Shown here piece after piece: positions 18,503 to 28,912 of a DNA stretch of 64,000 nt. A program made the translations under genes and the position numbers. The first letter of the stretch is position 1; each line of letters begins with the position of its first letter. The notes beneath the pieces were generated by a model. The model made no database searches. It was given only the letters and a program-made list of their open reading frames with translations, and was not told the origin of the DNA. The stretch is taken from positions 28,760 through 92,759 of the forward strand of contig JAYQTS010000012.1 in the NCBI GenBank assembly GCA_038147755.1, given 5' to 3'. This stretch comes from UBA5951 sp012269555 (GTDB lineage Bacteria; Pseudomonadota; Alphaproteobacteria; Puniceispirillales; Puniceispirillaceae).

Positions 18503-19621
18503 ATGCCGTGGAATAATCAAGGTGGAGGAAATGAGGGTGGTCCATGGGGCGGCGGCTCTGATAATGGCAAACAGTGGGGTAATGGCGGTAAACAGACTAA
18601 TCAACCAACACCACCTGACTTAGACAAACTAATTAATGATGCTAAACGGAAGTTTAGTGGTCTTGGTGGATTTTCCAATGGTGGCGGATCGGGAAGATTG
18701 TTTATGATATTTGTCCTTATAGCGGCGATTTTGTGGCTATTGACTGGTTTTTACCGAGTAAATGCTCAGCAGCAAGGTGTTGTTTTAAGGTTTGGGGAGT
18801 GGGTTCGAACATCATCCCCTGGTCTCCATTATCATCTTCCTTACCCCATTGAGACCGTTCTTAAACCTGAGGTAACGCGAGACAATAGACTTGAGATAGG
18901 TTTCAGGGAGATAGCTGGTCGTTCCAATACAAAGCGAGATATCGCTGATGAAAGTCAAATGATCACTGGTGACGAGAATATCGTAGACATTGATTTTGTG
19001 GTTTTTTGGAGAATAGCAGATGCTGGTGAGTATCTTTTTAACCTCGCTGACCCCGATGATACCATTAAAGTGGCAGCTGAGGCGGTAATGAGAGAGACAA
19101 TAGGGCAAACACCTATTCAAACTGCGTTAACTGAAGGACGACAAAATATTCAAATAAATGTAAAAGATAAACTTCAAGAGCTTTTAGATGATTATGAAGC
19201 TGGAATAAGGGTTCGTGAGGTCCAGCTTCTCGCTGTAGATCCACCAGCAGACGTTATAGATGCTTTCAATGACGTTCAACGTGCACGTCAGGATAGAGAC
19301 AGGTTGAAGAATGAAGCCGAGGCATTCAGGAACGACGTTGTGCCTAGAGCAAGAGGTGAGGGAGCAAGGTTGATAGCAGAATCAGAAGCTTATCAAGCAG
19401 AAGTTGTAAATCGGGCACGAGGAGATGCTTCTAGATTTGACCAAGTTTACAGTGCATACCTAAAAAATAAAGATATAACGCTTGAGCGTATTTATCTAGA
19501 AACTATGGAAAATATTTTTAGAAATGTTGAGAAAATTATTATAGATGGTGATAATGGGAACGGAGTAGTTCCCTACCTTCCACTAAAAGAATTAAACAGA
19601 AACGCAGGTCAGGGGAACTAG
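18503..19621 (+). CDS. hflK: FtsH protease modulator HflK
   Basis: Inner-membrane SPFH/prohibitin-domain protein; with HflC it forms the large periplasmic cage around FtsH. 372 residues. It opens with a Gly/Asn-rich cytoplasmic segment (WNNQGGGNEGG...), typical of alphaproteobacterial HflK, then one membrane segment at about residues 67-85, then the SPFH domain (NAQQQGVVLRFGEW). A coiled-coil region rich in Arg/Glu/Ala follows. RBS GGAG is at 18494-18497. It is four bases from hflC, so the two are co-translated. Confidence 0.96.
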   Translation: MPWNNQGGGNEGGPWGGGSDNGKQWGNGGKQTNQPTPPDLDKLINDAKRKFSGLGGFSNGGGSGRLFMIFVLIAAILWLLTGFYRVNAQQQGVVLRFGEWVRTSSPGLHYHLPYPIETVLKPEVTRDNRLEIGFREIAGRSNTKRDIADESQMITGDENIVDIDFVVFWRIADAGEYLFNLADPDDTIKVAAEAVMRETIGQTPIQTALTEGRQNIQINVKDKLQELLDDYEAGIRVREVQLLAVDPPADVIDAFNDVQRARQDRDRLKNEAEAFRNDVVPRARGEGARLIAESEAYQAEVVNRARGDASRFDQVYSAYLKNKDITLERIYLETMENIFRNVEKIIIDGDNGNGVVPYLPLKELNRNAGQGN

Positions 19622-19625
19622 ATAA

Positions 19626-20498
19626 ATGAATATTAGAAACTTTTCTATTGGATTTGTAGCATTATTACTGTTCACGATTTTGTCAGCTTTATTTACCGTA
19701 GATCAGACAAAGCAAGCACTTGTGCTACAATTCGGAGAACCAAAACGTATCATCCAAGAACCCGGCCTAGCTATTAAGCTGCCATTTATACAAGATGTTG
19801 AATATTATGAAAAACGGGTATTATCTCTTATACCGCAAGATGCTGAAGAAGTGATACTTGCAGACCAAAAACGTATTTTAGTTGACGCTTATGCTCGTTA
19901 TCGCATATCTAATCCTTTGCTTTTTTACCAAACTGTCAGAAATGAATTTGGAGCAAGGTCCCGTCTTGAATCAATAATCGACTCCTCTGTTAGACGTGTA
20001 TTAGGTAGCGAGACGCTAGCATCAATTCTCACCGGAATGAGAAACAATATAAATGATAATATAAAAGATGAGGTTGAAGAGTCGGTAACATCACTTGGCA
20101 TTGAGATAATTGATGTAAGACTTCGAAGAGCAGATTATCCGGAATCTACGAGTCAAAATATCTTTAATCGAATGAAATCTGAAAGAGAACGAGAGGCTAA
20201 AGAATTTCGAGCTACAGGAGAAGAAGAGGCGCAAAAGATTAGGGCAGACGCTGAAAAAACTAGAACAGTTATTGTTGCGGAGGCTGCAAGGAAAGCGCAA
20301 GAAAATAGGGGTCGTGGAGACAGTGAGGCTATCGAAATATATGCAAACAGCTTTGGAAAAGATGCAGATTTCTTTTCATTTTATCGGTCTATGGAAGCCT
20401 ACCGTGCTGCAATTGGAGAATCCGAAACTTCTATGGTGTTATCCCCAGATTCTGAATTTTTAGGTTCTTTAAAAATAAAGCTGGTGAATAAGTATTAA
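19626..20498 (+). CDS. hflC: FtsH protease modulator HflC
   Basis: Partner of HflK in the FtsH-enclosing complex. 290 residues: N-terminal signal-anchor at residues 7-25, SPFH domain beginning VDQTKQALVLQFGEPKRI, then a long charged helix with REAKEFRATGEEEAQKIRADAEKT, and a conserved tail TSMVLSPDSEFL. It sits between hflK and degP, grouping three inner-membrane/periplasmic quality-control genes. Confidence 0.96.
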   Translation: MNIRNFSIGFVALLLFTILSALFTVDQTKQALVLQFGEPKRIIQEPGLAIKLPFIQDVEYYEKRVLSLIPQDAEEVILADQKRILVDAYARYRISNPLLFYQTVRNEFGARSRLESIIDSSVRRVLGSETLASILTGMRNNINDNIKDEVEESVTSLGIEIIDVRLRRADYPESTSQNIFNRMKSEREREAKEFRATGEEEAQKIRADAEKTRTVIVAEAARKAQENRGRGDSEAIEIYANSFGKDADFFSFYRSMEAYRAAIGESETSMVLSPDSEFLGSLKIKLVNKY

Positions 20499-20625
20499 GT
20501 TTCTAAAAATTAATAGTCAGTTTTTTAACAAATTTAGACCACAAATTATTTCTAATCTGATGATAAAAGTAAACTAGAGAAGAATTTGGACGATAGTTTT
20601 TTGATCTCTTTTTAAGGAATGGATA

Positions 20626-22143
20626 ATGGGAGTAGCTTCAAACATATTAAAATCAAAACTTAGTGAGCATTTTACAGATGGAGTAAGGACTTATAAATGC
20701 AAAGGGCACAGCCTTTCTGCATATTATTTGATGAGGAGTTTATGTTTTGCTCTTTTTTTCCTGCTCATAGGGAATGATTTAAATGCAACTCAAAGACCAG
20801 ATAGCTTTGCCGATTTAGCTGAGCGCTTATCACCAGCAGTTGTAAATATTTCGACGGCAACTTTAATTGATGGTGGTGATGATTCTGATTTACCACAATT
20901 TCCAAAGGGGTCACCGTTCGAGGAATTTTTTAAAGAATTCAATCAAAGACCAGGAGCTCAACGGGCTCAATCCCTGGGTTCAGGCTTTATAACTGACGCA
21001 AGTGGAATAGTGGTTACTAATAATCATGTTATCGAAAATGCGGACGAAATTACTTTTATTTTAGCCGATGAAACTGAATTTAAGGCTGAAATTGTAGGTC
21101 GTGACCCAAAAACAGATATAGCTGTACTTCGCATCTCTCCAAAGGAAAAAGAGCTCGTTTCTGTTGCTTTTGGAGATTCTGATAATTTGAGAGTTGGAGA
21201 TTGGGTAATGGCTATAGGCAACCCATTTGGACTAGGTGGAACAGTAACAGCTGGTATTGTTTCAGCTAGAGGGAGAGACATTGGTTCTGGTCCTTACGAT
21301 GATTTTATTCAAACAGATGCATCTATTAACAGAGGGAATTCAGGTGGTCCATTGTTTGATCTAGAGGGAAATGTTATTGGAATAAATACTGCTATCTTTT
21401 CTCAGTCTGGGGGTTCTGTTGGTATTGGCTTTGCCATTGCTTCTAACCTCGCTAGAGATACTGTTGACCAGTTAGTTAAATACGGAAGAACTAGGCGTGG
21501 GTGGCTTGGAGTATTCATTCAAGAAGTAACAGAAGACATAGCAGATAGCTTAGGGCTTGACGAGGTAGCAGGTGCACTTGTTTCTGCTGTAACACCTGGA
21601 GGACCAGCAGAGAAAGCTGGTTTGGAACCAGGTGACACCATTATTTCTTTTGATGATAAGAAAATAGATAGTGTTAAAGACTTGCCCCGTATAGTAGCTG
21701 AGACACCAGTAGATAAGAAAGTATCTGTTAATATTATCCGGGAAGGTAAAAAGATGTCTATCGATGTTACCCTTGGTGAATTAGAACAAGCAGAACAAAG
21801 TGGTATCTTGAAAAGTGGCTCTTCTGTGGATGAACCTACTGTCGTCGGATCGCTGGGTATCGCGCTTGCAGATATAAATCCGAATATAATCGACAAATAT
21901 GACTTGGATGAAGACGAGAGTGGAGTGATTATCGTGGAAGTGTTTGAAGGGGGTGCGGCGTTTGATATGAATATTCGAGAGGGTCATATTATTCGCCGTA
22001 TTGGCCAGCGAAAAGTTGAAACAGTTGAAACTGTGGTTTCGGAAGTTAAACGACAACTTGAAGCTGATAGAAGTGGAGTTCTAATGTTAATTGAAGCTGA
22101 TGGTAGAAACCGATTTGTGCAACTACCTTTTACAAATAGATAA
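20626..22143 (+). CDS. degP: DegP/HtrA-type periplasmic serine endoprotease
   Basis: Degrades misfolded envelope proteins. The catalytic triad reads His134 (NNHVIEN), Asp164 (KTDIAVL) and Ser239 (GNSGGPLFD). Two PDZ domains follow, the first starting RRGWLGVFIQEVTEDIADSLG, the second around GVIIVEVFEGGAA. ATG 20626 has AAGGA seven bases upstream and gives 505 residues, but this puts the signal sequence late (residues 36-54, MRSLCFALFFLLIG). An internal ATG at 20731 would place the signal peptide at the true N-terminus but lacks an RBS, so I keep 20626. Third gene of the hflKC-degP cluster. Confidence 0.95.
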   Translation: MGVASNILKSKLSEHFTDGVRTYKCKGHSLSAYYLMRSLCFALFFLLIGNDLNATQRPDSFADLAERLSPAVVNISTATLIDGGDDSDLPQFPKGSPFEEFFKEFNQRPGAQRAQSLGSGFITDASGIVVTNNHVIENADEITFILADETEFKAEIVGRDPKTDIAVLRISPKEKELVSVAFGDSDNLRVGDWVMAIGNPFGLGGTVTAGIVSARGRDIGSGPYDDFIQTDASINRGNSGGPLFDLEGNVIGINTAIFSQSGGSVGIGFAIASNLARDTVDQLVKYGRTRRGWLGVFIQEVTEDIADSLGLDEVAGALVSAVTPGGPAEKAGLEPGDTIISFDDKKIDSVKDLPRIVAETPVDKKVSVNIIREGKKMSIDVTLGELEQAEQSGILKSGSSVDEPTVVGSLGIALADINPNIIDKYDLDEDESGVIIVEVFEGGAAFDMNIREGHIIRRIGQRKVETVETVVSEVKRQLEADRSGVLMLIEADGRNRFVQLPFTNR

Positions 22144-22191
22144 TTTATTAGAAAATATATACACAAAATATTAAATGGTGACCAACCTAAA

Positions 22192-23072
22192 TTAATATAT
22201 TTCACTAATGTCGTATCCTTGTAAAAATAATAAACCCACTAAATCTGTATGATTTAGCTGGGTTTTTATTTTTTTCTTTAATATCGGCTTTCCATTGAAA
22301 GCTACACCTAACCCAGCTTTTTTAAGCATTTCTAAATCGTTTGCACCATCCCCAATAGCTGCGGCCTCCTTAACTGAGATATTTTTCTCATTGCATAAAT
22401 TTGTTAGCGTTTGAAGTTTAGAATGCATTCCAAAAATAGGGAAATTTATGTTGCCAGTTAATTGTGAATTTTTTATTTCCAGGGAGTTAGAAAATGAACC
22501 ATCAAAACCAATTTTTTTTGCTACTTGGGAAGTAAGAAAATCAAAACCTCCAGATAAGACAAAACAATAAGCCCCATTTTTTTTCATAGTGGGCGCAATT
22601 AAATTTGCTCCACTAGTTAAAACAGTCTCTTCAATAATCTCGTCTAATACAGATTGTTTCACTCCTTTGAGTAATGACACACGGCGAATTATTGATTGGT
22701 TGAAGTCAAGTTCTCCATTCATTGTCTGACGGGTTATTTTTGAAACCTCTTGTCCTACCCCCACTTTATGAGCTATTTCATCTAAAGACTCTCCCTTATT
22801 AGAGTGCTATCCATGTCCGCCAGTAACAATTTTTTACGCCTGTTAGTATTGCTTATCAAATTTATGTCAAATTCGAATTGCCGGCCATTTTTTCGAAATA
22901 GTTCAATATTAATGTCATTGTATCTAACATTACATTCAACTGCCCACTGATTTTCTTCTCCCTCTGCTAACCAACGGTGTAAGCCTAGGCCATTTGCTTT
23001 TATAAAATCAGACAAGTTAGTCCTTGTATCTGAGTTATTATTTGACGAAGATATTAGGATAAGAGCTTGCAT
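22192..23072 (-). CDS. serB: Phosphoserine phosphatase (one frameshift)
   Basis: Last step of serine synthesis: phosphoserine to serine. HAD-superfamily enzyme. The nucleophile motif ADMDSTLI lies at about residues 84-91, just before the frame break. The downstream frame contains the substrate cap (TRQTMNGELDFNQSI), motif II SGGFD, and motif III/IV IGDGANDLEMLKKAGLGVAF. One missing C at plus-strand 22793-22795 accounts for the break; repair gives IRGESLDEIAHKVG and about 293 residues in all. The N-terminal ~75 residues are the poorly conserved regulatory-type extension typical of longer SerB. It converges on degP and diverges from miaA. Confidence 0.92.
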
Positions 23073-23101
23073 GTATTTGCCTCGTGTTTTATGTCGGCAT
23101 T

Positions 23102-24045
23102 ATGAGTGCTATTAATCAGATAAACTCAAGCGAGCCTATCTTAGTTATAGCTGGGCCAACAGCTAGCGGTAAGTCATCCATTGCAATGGATATAGCTGAG
23201 AAATGCGAAAGTGTCATCATTAACGCTGACTCAATGCAAGTTTATTCAGATTTGCGGATACTTACAGCACGTCCATCATTGTCGAATATGGCAAATAAAC
23301 CCCATGCTTTATACGGTGTTATTGATGGTGGAATAAGATGTAATGTTAGCTTATGGTTGAAGTATGCAAAAAAAGAGGTTGAAAAGGCAAGGATGGAAGG
23401 AAGACTTCCAATTTTAGTAGGGGGTACAGGTCTATATTTAAATGCAGCAAGATATGGTATCTCAGAGATTCCAAAGGTCTCTGAGCAGATTCATAACAAG
23501 GCAGTGAGCCTTCACAAAGAAATTGGGGGACACTCATTTAAGAATTTACTTAGCAGTTTCGACGAAGACCTGGCGTCTAGATTAGCTGAAGGAGATAGCC
23601 AGAGACTTATAAGGGCAATGGGGGTTTTTGGCAAACTGGAAAACCATTATCTAAGTGGCAAGCACAACCACTAACGGGAGCAATTTCTGGCGATTTTATC
23701 AACATAGCCCATCTACCACCACGTCAAAATGTATATGAATCTATTTATCAAAGAGTTTTAGAAATGTTTGAAAAAGGCGTTGTTGATGAAGTTCGGTTAT
23801 TACTTGAACGTAATTTAGATAAATCACTCCCAGTTATGAAGGCATTGGGTGTTAGGCACATCGCATCTTATCTCGATAGTAGCAGGGAAATTAATGCTGT
23901 TATTTCAAACATTGTCCAAGATACAAGAAATTATGCAAAACGCCAATTTACTTGGTTTAAAAATAATTTTATAACTGAAATTATGAGTACAGAGAAATAT
24001 TCAAAAAGAATTGTTTTAGAAATCTTTTCAAAAATTCCCAGATAA
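23102..24045 (+). CDS. miaA: tRNA dimethylallyltransferase MiaA (one frameshift)
   Basis: Adds the isopentenyl group to A37 of tRNAs that read UNN codons. P-loop AGPTASGKSS, NADSMQVYSDL and GGTGLYLNAA are all present in the first part. The downstream frame supplies MKALGVRHIASYL and the C-terminal YAKRQFTWFKN. The break is at the T-run 23625-23629; one added T gives GVFWQTGKPLSKWQ and a protein of about 314 residues. ATG 23102 is preferred over GTG 23084 because the alphaproteobacterial N-terminus is short. Neighbours serB and ilvB are typical for the class. Confidence 0.93.
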
Positions 24046-24175
24046 AGGTTGACAAAAATGCCATCCGATCTTAGGAATAGTTTTATTTTTAAGGGATTTT
24101 TGGATATTTTTTAAGTTATTTATAAAATTCTTTTTATAATTTTAATTTTTAATTGAAAAAAAATGTTGATTACAG

Positions 24176-25963
24176 ATGGCAGAGAAACTTCAAAAGTATA
24201 AAACCGTAGAGCTTCCAGGTGCAGAATTATTGCTAAAATGTCTCGAAGACCAGAATGTTGAGGTTATATTCGGATATCCAGGGGGCGCTGTTTTGCCAAT
24301 TTACGACGCTTTATTTAAGAACAATCGAATTAAACATATTTTAGTTAGACATGAGCAAGCAGCAGTGCATGCTGCAGAAGGTTATGCGCGCTCTACTGGA
24401 AAAACTGGAGTTGTTCTGGTGACATCTGGTCCTGGAGCAACTAATGCAGTAACTGGATTAACGGATGCTCTTATGGACTCCGTACCCATTGTTTGTCTTA
24501 CTGGTCAGGTGCCTACACATCTCGTAGGAACAGACGCATTTCAGGAGGCTGACACTTCAGGAATTACCAGACAATGCACAAAACACAATTATCTTGTAAC
24601 TAAGTCTGCCGATTTACAGATGATAGTATCTGAGGCATTTCATGTAGCCAAAACTGGTCGACCGGGCCCCGTTTTAATTGATTTACCAAAAGATATATTG
24701 ATGTTAGACGCACCGTACTCAAATTCTCCAGAGATCCGTGAGGAAGCTACAAAACGATATTATCCTAAGATAACCCCAGATATTAAAGATATAAAAAATG
24801 CTGTGCGAATTTTGAAGAGAGCAAAAAGACCCATTATTTATGGAGGAGGCGGTATCATAAACAGCGGCCCCGGCGCATCGGAGAAGCTCAGAAAATTAGT
24901 AAAAATGACGGGGTGGCCAACAACCCTAACACTAATGGGTCTTGGTGCACTTCCAGCTGAGGATAAGCACTTCCTTGGCATGCTAGGCATGCATGGGACT
25001 TATGAGGCGAATTTAGCGATGTATAATTGTGATGTTATGTTAAATATTGGAGCTAGATTTGATGATAGAGTGACTGGTAAACTTTCTGAATTTTCACCTC
25101 AATCAGAAAAAATTCATATTGATATAGATGCATCATCGATTAACAAGAATATTCAGGTAGATGTAGGAATCATTGGAGATGCTGAAATCGTTTTAGATGA
25201 GTTAATGTCAGAGATGAAGGCACAAACTTTTGAACCAAATGGCAGTGCATTGAAAAAATGGTGGGATAGAATAAATGAATGGAGATCAAGAAATTGTCTA
25301 AGATACAAGCAAACTAGTCAGATAATAAAGCCACAATTTGCCATTGAAAGACTTTATCAATTAACTAAAAATAAAGACACTTTTGTTACGACTGAAGTAG
25401 GTCAGCACCAGATGTGGGCAGCCCAATATTTTGGGTTTAATGAACCAAATAGATGGATGACATCAGGAGGTCTTGGCACCATGGGGTATGGTTTGCCAGC
25501 AGCCATGGGTGTTCAAATAGCGCACCCAGATTCCCTGGTTATCGATATCTCGGGTGAAGGGTCATTCATGATGAATATGCAAGAGTTATCGACAATAGCT
25601 CAGTATAACCTCCCAGTTAAAATTTTTATTTTAAATAATGAATGGCTTGGGATGGTTCGTCAGTGGCAGGAACTCATTCATGGCGGAAGATATTCACAGA
25701 GTTACTCTGAATCACTTCCTGATTTTGTAAAATTGGCGGATACATTTGGAATGACTGGTCTTGTCGCTGAGACTGCATCTGGATTAGATGATGTGATAAG
25801 CCAAATGATAGAAACAGATGGCCCTGTAATTGCAGATATTAGAATAGAAAAGGAAGAAAATTGCTTTCCAATGATTCCATCTGGTGCCGCTCATAATGAG
25901 ATGATCTTAGGGCCAGATGACCAAGAGGGAGCTATTTCTGAAGCTGGAAAAATATTGGTTTAA
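24176..25963 (+). CDS. ilvB: Acetolactate synthase, large catalytic subunit
   Basis: First common step of branched-chain amino acid synthesis: two pyruvates to acetolactate, or pyruvate plus 2-ketobutyrate to acetohydroxybutyrate. ThDP and FAD enzyme, 595 residues. Visible features: FGYPGGAVLPIYDAL near residue 35, the ThDP-activating glutamate in RHEQAAVHAAEGYAR, the FAD domain around GARFDDRVTGKLSEF, and the ThDP-binding GEGSFMMNMQEL. Starts the ilvB-ilvH-ilvC operon. No leader peptide rich in Ile/Val/Leu codons was found in the 130 bases upstream. Confidence 0.97.
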   Translation: MAEKLQKYKTVELPGAELLLKCLEDQNVEVIFGYPGGAVLPIYDALFKNNRIKHILVRHEQAAVHAAEGYARSTGKTGVVLVTSGPGATNAVTGLTDALMDSVPIVCLTGQVPTHLVGTDAFQEADTSGITRQCTKHNYLVTKSADLQMIVSEAFHVAKTGRPGPVLIDLPKDILMLDAPYSNSPEIREEATKRYYPKITPDIKDIKNAVRILKRAKRPIIYGGGGIINSGPGASEKLRKLVKMTGWPTTLTLMGLGALPAEDKHFLGMLGMHGTYEANLAMYNCDVMLNIGARFDDRVTGKLSEFSPQSEKIHIDIDASSINKNIQVDVGIIGDAEIVLDELMSEMKAQTFEPNGSALKKWWDRINEWRSRNCLRYKQTSQIIKPQFAIERLYQLTKNKDTFVTTEVGQHQMWAAQYFGFNEPNRWMTSGGLGTMGYGLPAAMGVQIAHPDSLVIDISGEGSFMMNMQELSTIAQYNLPVKIFILNNEWLGMVRQWQELIHGGRYSQSYSESLPDFVKLADTFGMTGLVAETASGLDDVISQMIETDGPVIADIRIEKEENCFPMIPSGAAHNEMILGPDDQEGAISEAGKILV

Positions 25964-26044
25964 AAGTTATAGGTTATTAATTGGCGGTATTTTATAACTA
26001 TCTGAGCATGTTAAGCAATTTTCAAGAAAAAGGAATAATAGTAG

Positions 26045-26566
26045 GTGCTAGATACTCAAACAATTGAAAGACATACCTTATCAGTGCTTGTAGATGATGA
26101 GCCTGGAGTCCTAGCTCGTGTTGTTGGACTGTTTTCTGGACGTGGTTATAATATCGAAAGTTTAACGGTATCTGTTGTTGATAAAAAGAAAAAAACTTCG
26201 AGAATTTCCGTTGTAACCACAGGAACACCCCAGGTTATAAATCAAATAGAACAGTTGCTTTCTAAGCTCATTCCCGTTCATAAAGTTGAAGATTTGACTA
26301 ATGGACCATCTCACGTTGAACGTGAGTTGGCTCTGGTCAAAATCGTAAATAAGGGAGATAGTCGGATTGAGTCATTACGCATTGCAGATAGCTTTAGAGC
26401 TCGAATACTAGATAGTTCTCTCAATAGCTTCGTATTCGAAGTTACAGGAGCTTCAGAGAAAGTCTCTGCTTTTATTGATCTCATGGAATCACTAGGTAAA
26501 GTAGAAGTTGCAAGAACTGGGATATGTGGAATCACTCGAGGAAATAAAATTGATCTTGCGGACTAA
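26045..26566 (+). CDS. ilvH: Acetolactate synthase, small regulatory subunit
   Basis: Activates IlvB and confers valine feedback inhibition. 173 residues. Starts at GTG 26045 with AAAAAGGA at 26028-26035. The N-terminal ACT domain reads HTLSVLVDDEPGVLARVVGLFSGRGYNIESL in short overlapping motifs (DDEPGVLARV, FSGRGYNIES), then the C-terminal regulatory half with RELALVKI and GKVEVARTGICGITRG. Second gene of the operon. Confidence 0.96.
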   Translation: MLDTQTIERHTLSVLVDDEPGVLARVVGLFSGRGYNIESLTVSVVDKKKKTSRISVVTTGTPQVINQIEQLLSKLIPVHKVEDLTNGPSHVERELALVKIVNKGDSRIESLRIADSFRARILDSSLNSFVFEVTGASEKVSAFIDLMESLGKVEVARTGICGITRGNKIDLAD

Positions 26567-26674
26567 GAATTTCAAACTATAGTGCCTACAAAAACACTAA
26601 TATTTCCTTAAATAATGGCTTTTGAATCTCCTATTTCTAAAAGTCCAGCATTTAAGTAAAGTAAGGAGAAGAAA

Positions 26675-27694
26675 ATGCGTGTTTATTATGATCAGGATGC
26701 AGACCTAGGGCTAATTAAATCTAAGAAAGTTGTAATTGTGGGATATGGATCACAGGGTCATGCACACGCTGCAAATTTAAAAGATAGCGGTGTAAATGAG
26801 GTAACTGTAGCACTTCGAAATAATTCTGCATCGGTATCAAAGGCAAAGGCAGCGGGTTTTAATGTAATGTCTGTTGCTGAGGCTGCGGCTTGGGGGGATG
26901 TGATTATGATGTTAACCCCAGATGAGCTTCAAGCAGAGATATATTCTAATGAAATAGCTGAAAATATTCGTCCCTCAGCGGCTTTAGCATTTGCTCATGG
27001 TTTAAATGTACATTTTAACCTTATCGAGCCAAGAGATGATGTTGATGTTTTTATGGTTGCGCCAAAAGGTCCTGGTCATACAGTAAGAAGTGAATATATC
27101 AGAGGAGGAGGAGTACCCTGCTTAATTGCTATCCATAAAGACGCTTCTGGAAATGCGCATGATATTGGACTTTCATATGCTTCAGGGGTAGGTGGAGGCC
27201 GCTCTGGCATTATTGAAACAACTTTTAAGGAGGAGTGCGAGACAGATTTATTTGGTGAGCAGGCGGTTCTTTGTGGTGGACTAGTAGAACTTATTAGAGC
27301 TGGATTTGAGACGTTGACTGATGCAGGTTACGCGCCTGAGATGGCATATTTTGAATGCTTGCACGAAGTGAAGTTAATTGTTGACCTTATTTATGAGGGT
27401 GGAATTTCTAATATGAATTACTCAATTTCAAATACAGCTGAGTATGGAGAATACGTAACTGGTCCAAGAATAGTAACGTCTCAGACAAAGGCTGAGATGA
27501 AACGTGTTCTCGAGGATATTCAGTCCGGAAGATTCACTAGAGATTGGATGCTAGAAAATAAAGCGCACCAGTCTAATTTTAAAGCAACGCGTCGCCGTAA
27601 TTCTGAGCATGCCATAGAACAAGTTGGGGAGCGTCTTCGAGCAATGATGCCATGGATTGGTGCAAATCGTTTGGTTGATAAAAATAAAAATTAA
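26675..27694 (+). CDS. ilvC: Ketol-acid reductoisomerase, class I
   Basis: Isomerises and reduces acetolactate or acetohydroxybutyrate with NADPH and two magnesium ions. 339 residues, the class I length. The Rossmann fold shows VIVGYGSQGHAHAANLKDSG. The knotted C-domain has the metal ligands in FKEECETDLFGEQ and ECLHEVKLIVDLIYEGG. RBS AAGGAGAAG at 26661-26669 is strong. Third gene of ilvBHC; ilvD, leuA and ilvE are not in the window. Confidence 0.97.
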   Translation: MRVYYDQDADLGLIKSKKVVIVGYGSQGHAHAANLKDSGVNEVTVALRNNSASVSKAKAAGFNVMSVAEAAAWGDVIMMLTPDELQAEIYSNEIAENIRPSAALAFAHGLNVHFNLIEPRDDVDVFMVAPKGPGHTVRSEYIRGGGVPCLIAIHKDASGNAHDIGLSYASGVGGGRSGIIETTFKEECETDLFGEQAVLCGGLVELIRAGFETLTDAGYAPEMAYFECLHEVKLIVDLIYEGGISNMNYSISNTAEYGEYVTGPRIVTSQTKAEMKRVLEDIQSGRFTRDWMLENKAHQSNFKATRRRNSEHAIEQVGERLRAMMPWIGANRLVDKNKN

Positions 27695-27864
27695 TTAATT
27701 ATGACAGCAAAGTTAATTAAAAATGATAATCCTGAAGTAAAATTTGCTTATTTTTATATTATATGACCAAAAATATAGTAAAACTATTTTTTTTAGTTAA
27801 CTTGTAGATTATCATGTCGTTGTAATCTTGCTAATAAAATTTATTTAAAAAAGGACATATACAC

Positions 27865-28902
27865 ATGATTGGTTCCCTTTTTGGCTTTATGTCGGCAGAC
27901 ATTGGTATTGACCTTGGTACTGCTAATACACTCGTATATGTTAAGGGTCGTGGTATTGTTCTTGATGAGCCTTCTGTAGTGGCTATGGCAGTTGTCCGTG
28001 GTAAGAGTCAAGTTTTATCAGTTGGAGAAGAAGCTAAGGTCATGCTTGGAAAAACACCAGGGAATATCCAGGCTATTAGGCCTATGGCGGACGGGGTGAT
28101 TGCAGATTTCGAAATCGCCGAGGAAATGATCAAGCACTTTATCCGGAAAGTGCATCGTTCTTATTCAATAGCTAGACCTCAAATGATAATTTGCGTTCCT
28201 TCCGGTTCAACTGCTGTTGAGAGAAGAGCTATTCAAGAGTCTGCGGAAGCTGCGGGTGCAAGGCGTGTATTTTTGATAGAAGAACCAATGGCGGCAGCTA
28301 TTGGGGCAAACCTTCCTGTTACAGAACCATCTGGTTCTATGGTAGTAGATATTGGTGGCGGCACCACTGAGGTTGCAATTTTATCTCTAGGAAATATTGT
28401 TTATGCGCATTCTGTTAGAGTGGGTGGGGATAAACTGGATGAGAGCATAATAGCTTACATGCGACGAACGCATAATCTATTAATAGGAGAGGCTACGGCA
28501 GAACGAATAAAAAAATCTATAGGTATTGCGCGTCGCCCCGAAAAATCCACTGGCGTAAAAGTAGAAGTTCGGGGAAGGGACCTTGTAAATGGAGTGCCAA
28601 AGGAAATTCAAATTTCTGAGGCACAGATAGCCGACGCGCTTTCTGATCCTATTAAACAGATAGTTGATGGTGTTAAAATGGCACTAGAACAGGCTCCTCC
28701 TGAACTTGCCGCGGATATTGTTGAAAAAGGGATTGTGCTAACTGGCGGTGGTGCTTTATTAAGAGAGGTTGATACTGTTTTAAGAGAAGCAACTGGACTT
28801 CCTATATCAATAGCAGAGGAACCATTATCGTGTGTTGTTGTCGGAACTGGAAGATGCCTTGAAGAGTTAAAAACACTTCGTCATGTTCTTATAGGAGCAT
28901 AA
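27865..28902 (+). CDS. mreB: Rod-shape-determining actin homologue MreB
   Basis: Bacterial actin that organises sidewall peptidoglycan synthesis on the inner face of the membrane. 345 residues. Phosphate 1 loop IGIDLGTANTLVYVKGRG, phosphate 2 loop VDIGGGTTEVAILS, and the adenosine motif VLTGGGALLREVD are intact. The short hydrophobic N-terminus (MIGSLFGFM) is the usual membrane-targeting helix. First gene of mreBCD-mrdA-rodA; the 170 bases upstream are non-coding and should hold the operon promoter. Confidence 0.98.
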   Translation: MIGSLFGFMSADIGIDLGTANTLVYVKGRGIVLDEPSVVAMAVVRGKSQVLSVGEEAKVMLGKTPGNIQAIRPMADGVIADFEIAEEMIKHFIRKVHRSYSIARPQMIICVPSGSTAVERRAIQESAEAAGARRVFLIEEPMAAAIGANLPVTEPSGSMVVDIGGGTTEVAILSLGNIVYAHSVRVGGDKLDESIIAYMRRTHNLLIGEATAERIKKSIGIARRPEKSTGVKVEVRGRDLVNGVPKEIQISEAQIADALSDPIKQIVDGVKMALEQAPPELAADIVEKGIVLTGGGALLREVDTVLREATGLPISIAEEPLSCVVVGTGRCLEELKTLRHVLIGA

Positions 28903-28912
28903 TTGGTAAAGA

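Noticed and set aside
24046..24175. Attenuator with branched-chain leader peptide before ilvB
   Set aside because: No short ORF rich in Ile/Val/Leu codons and no terminator/antiterminator pair.
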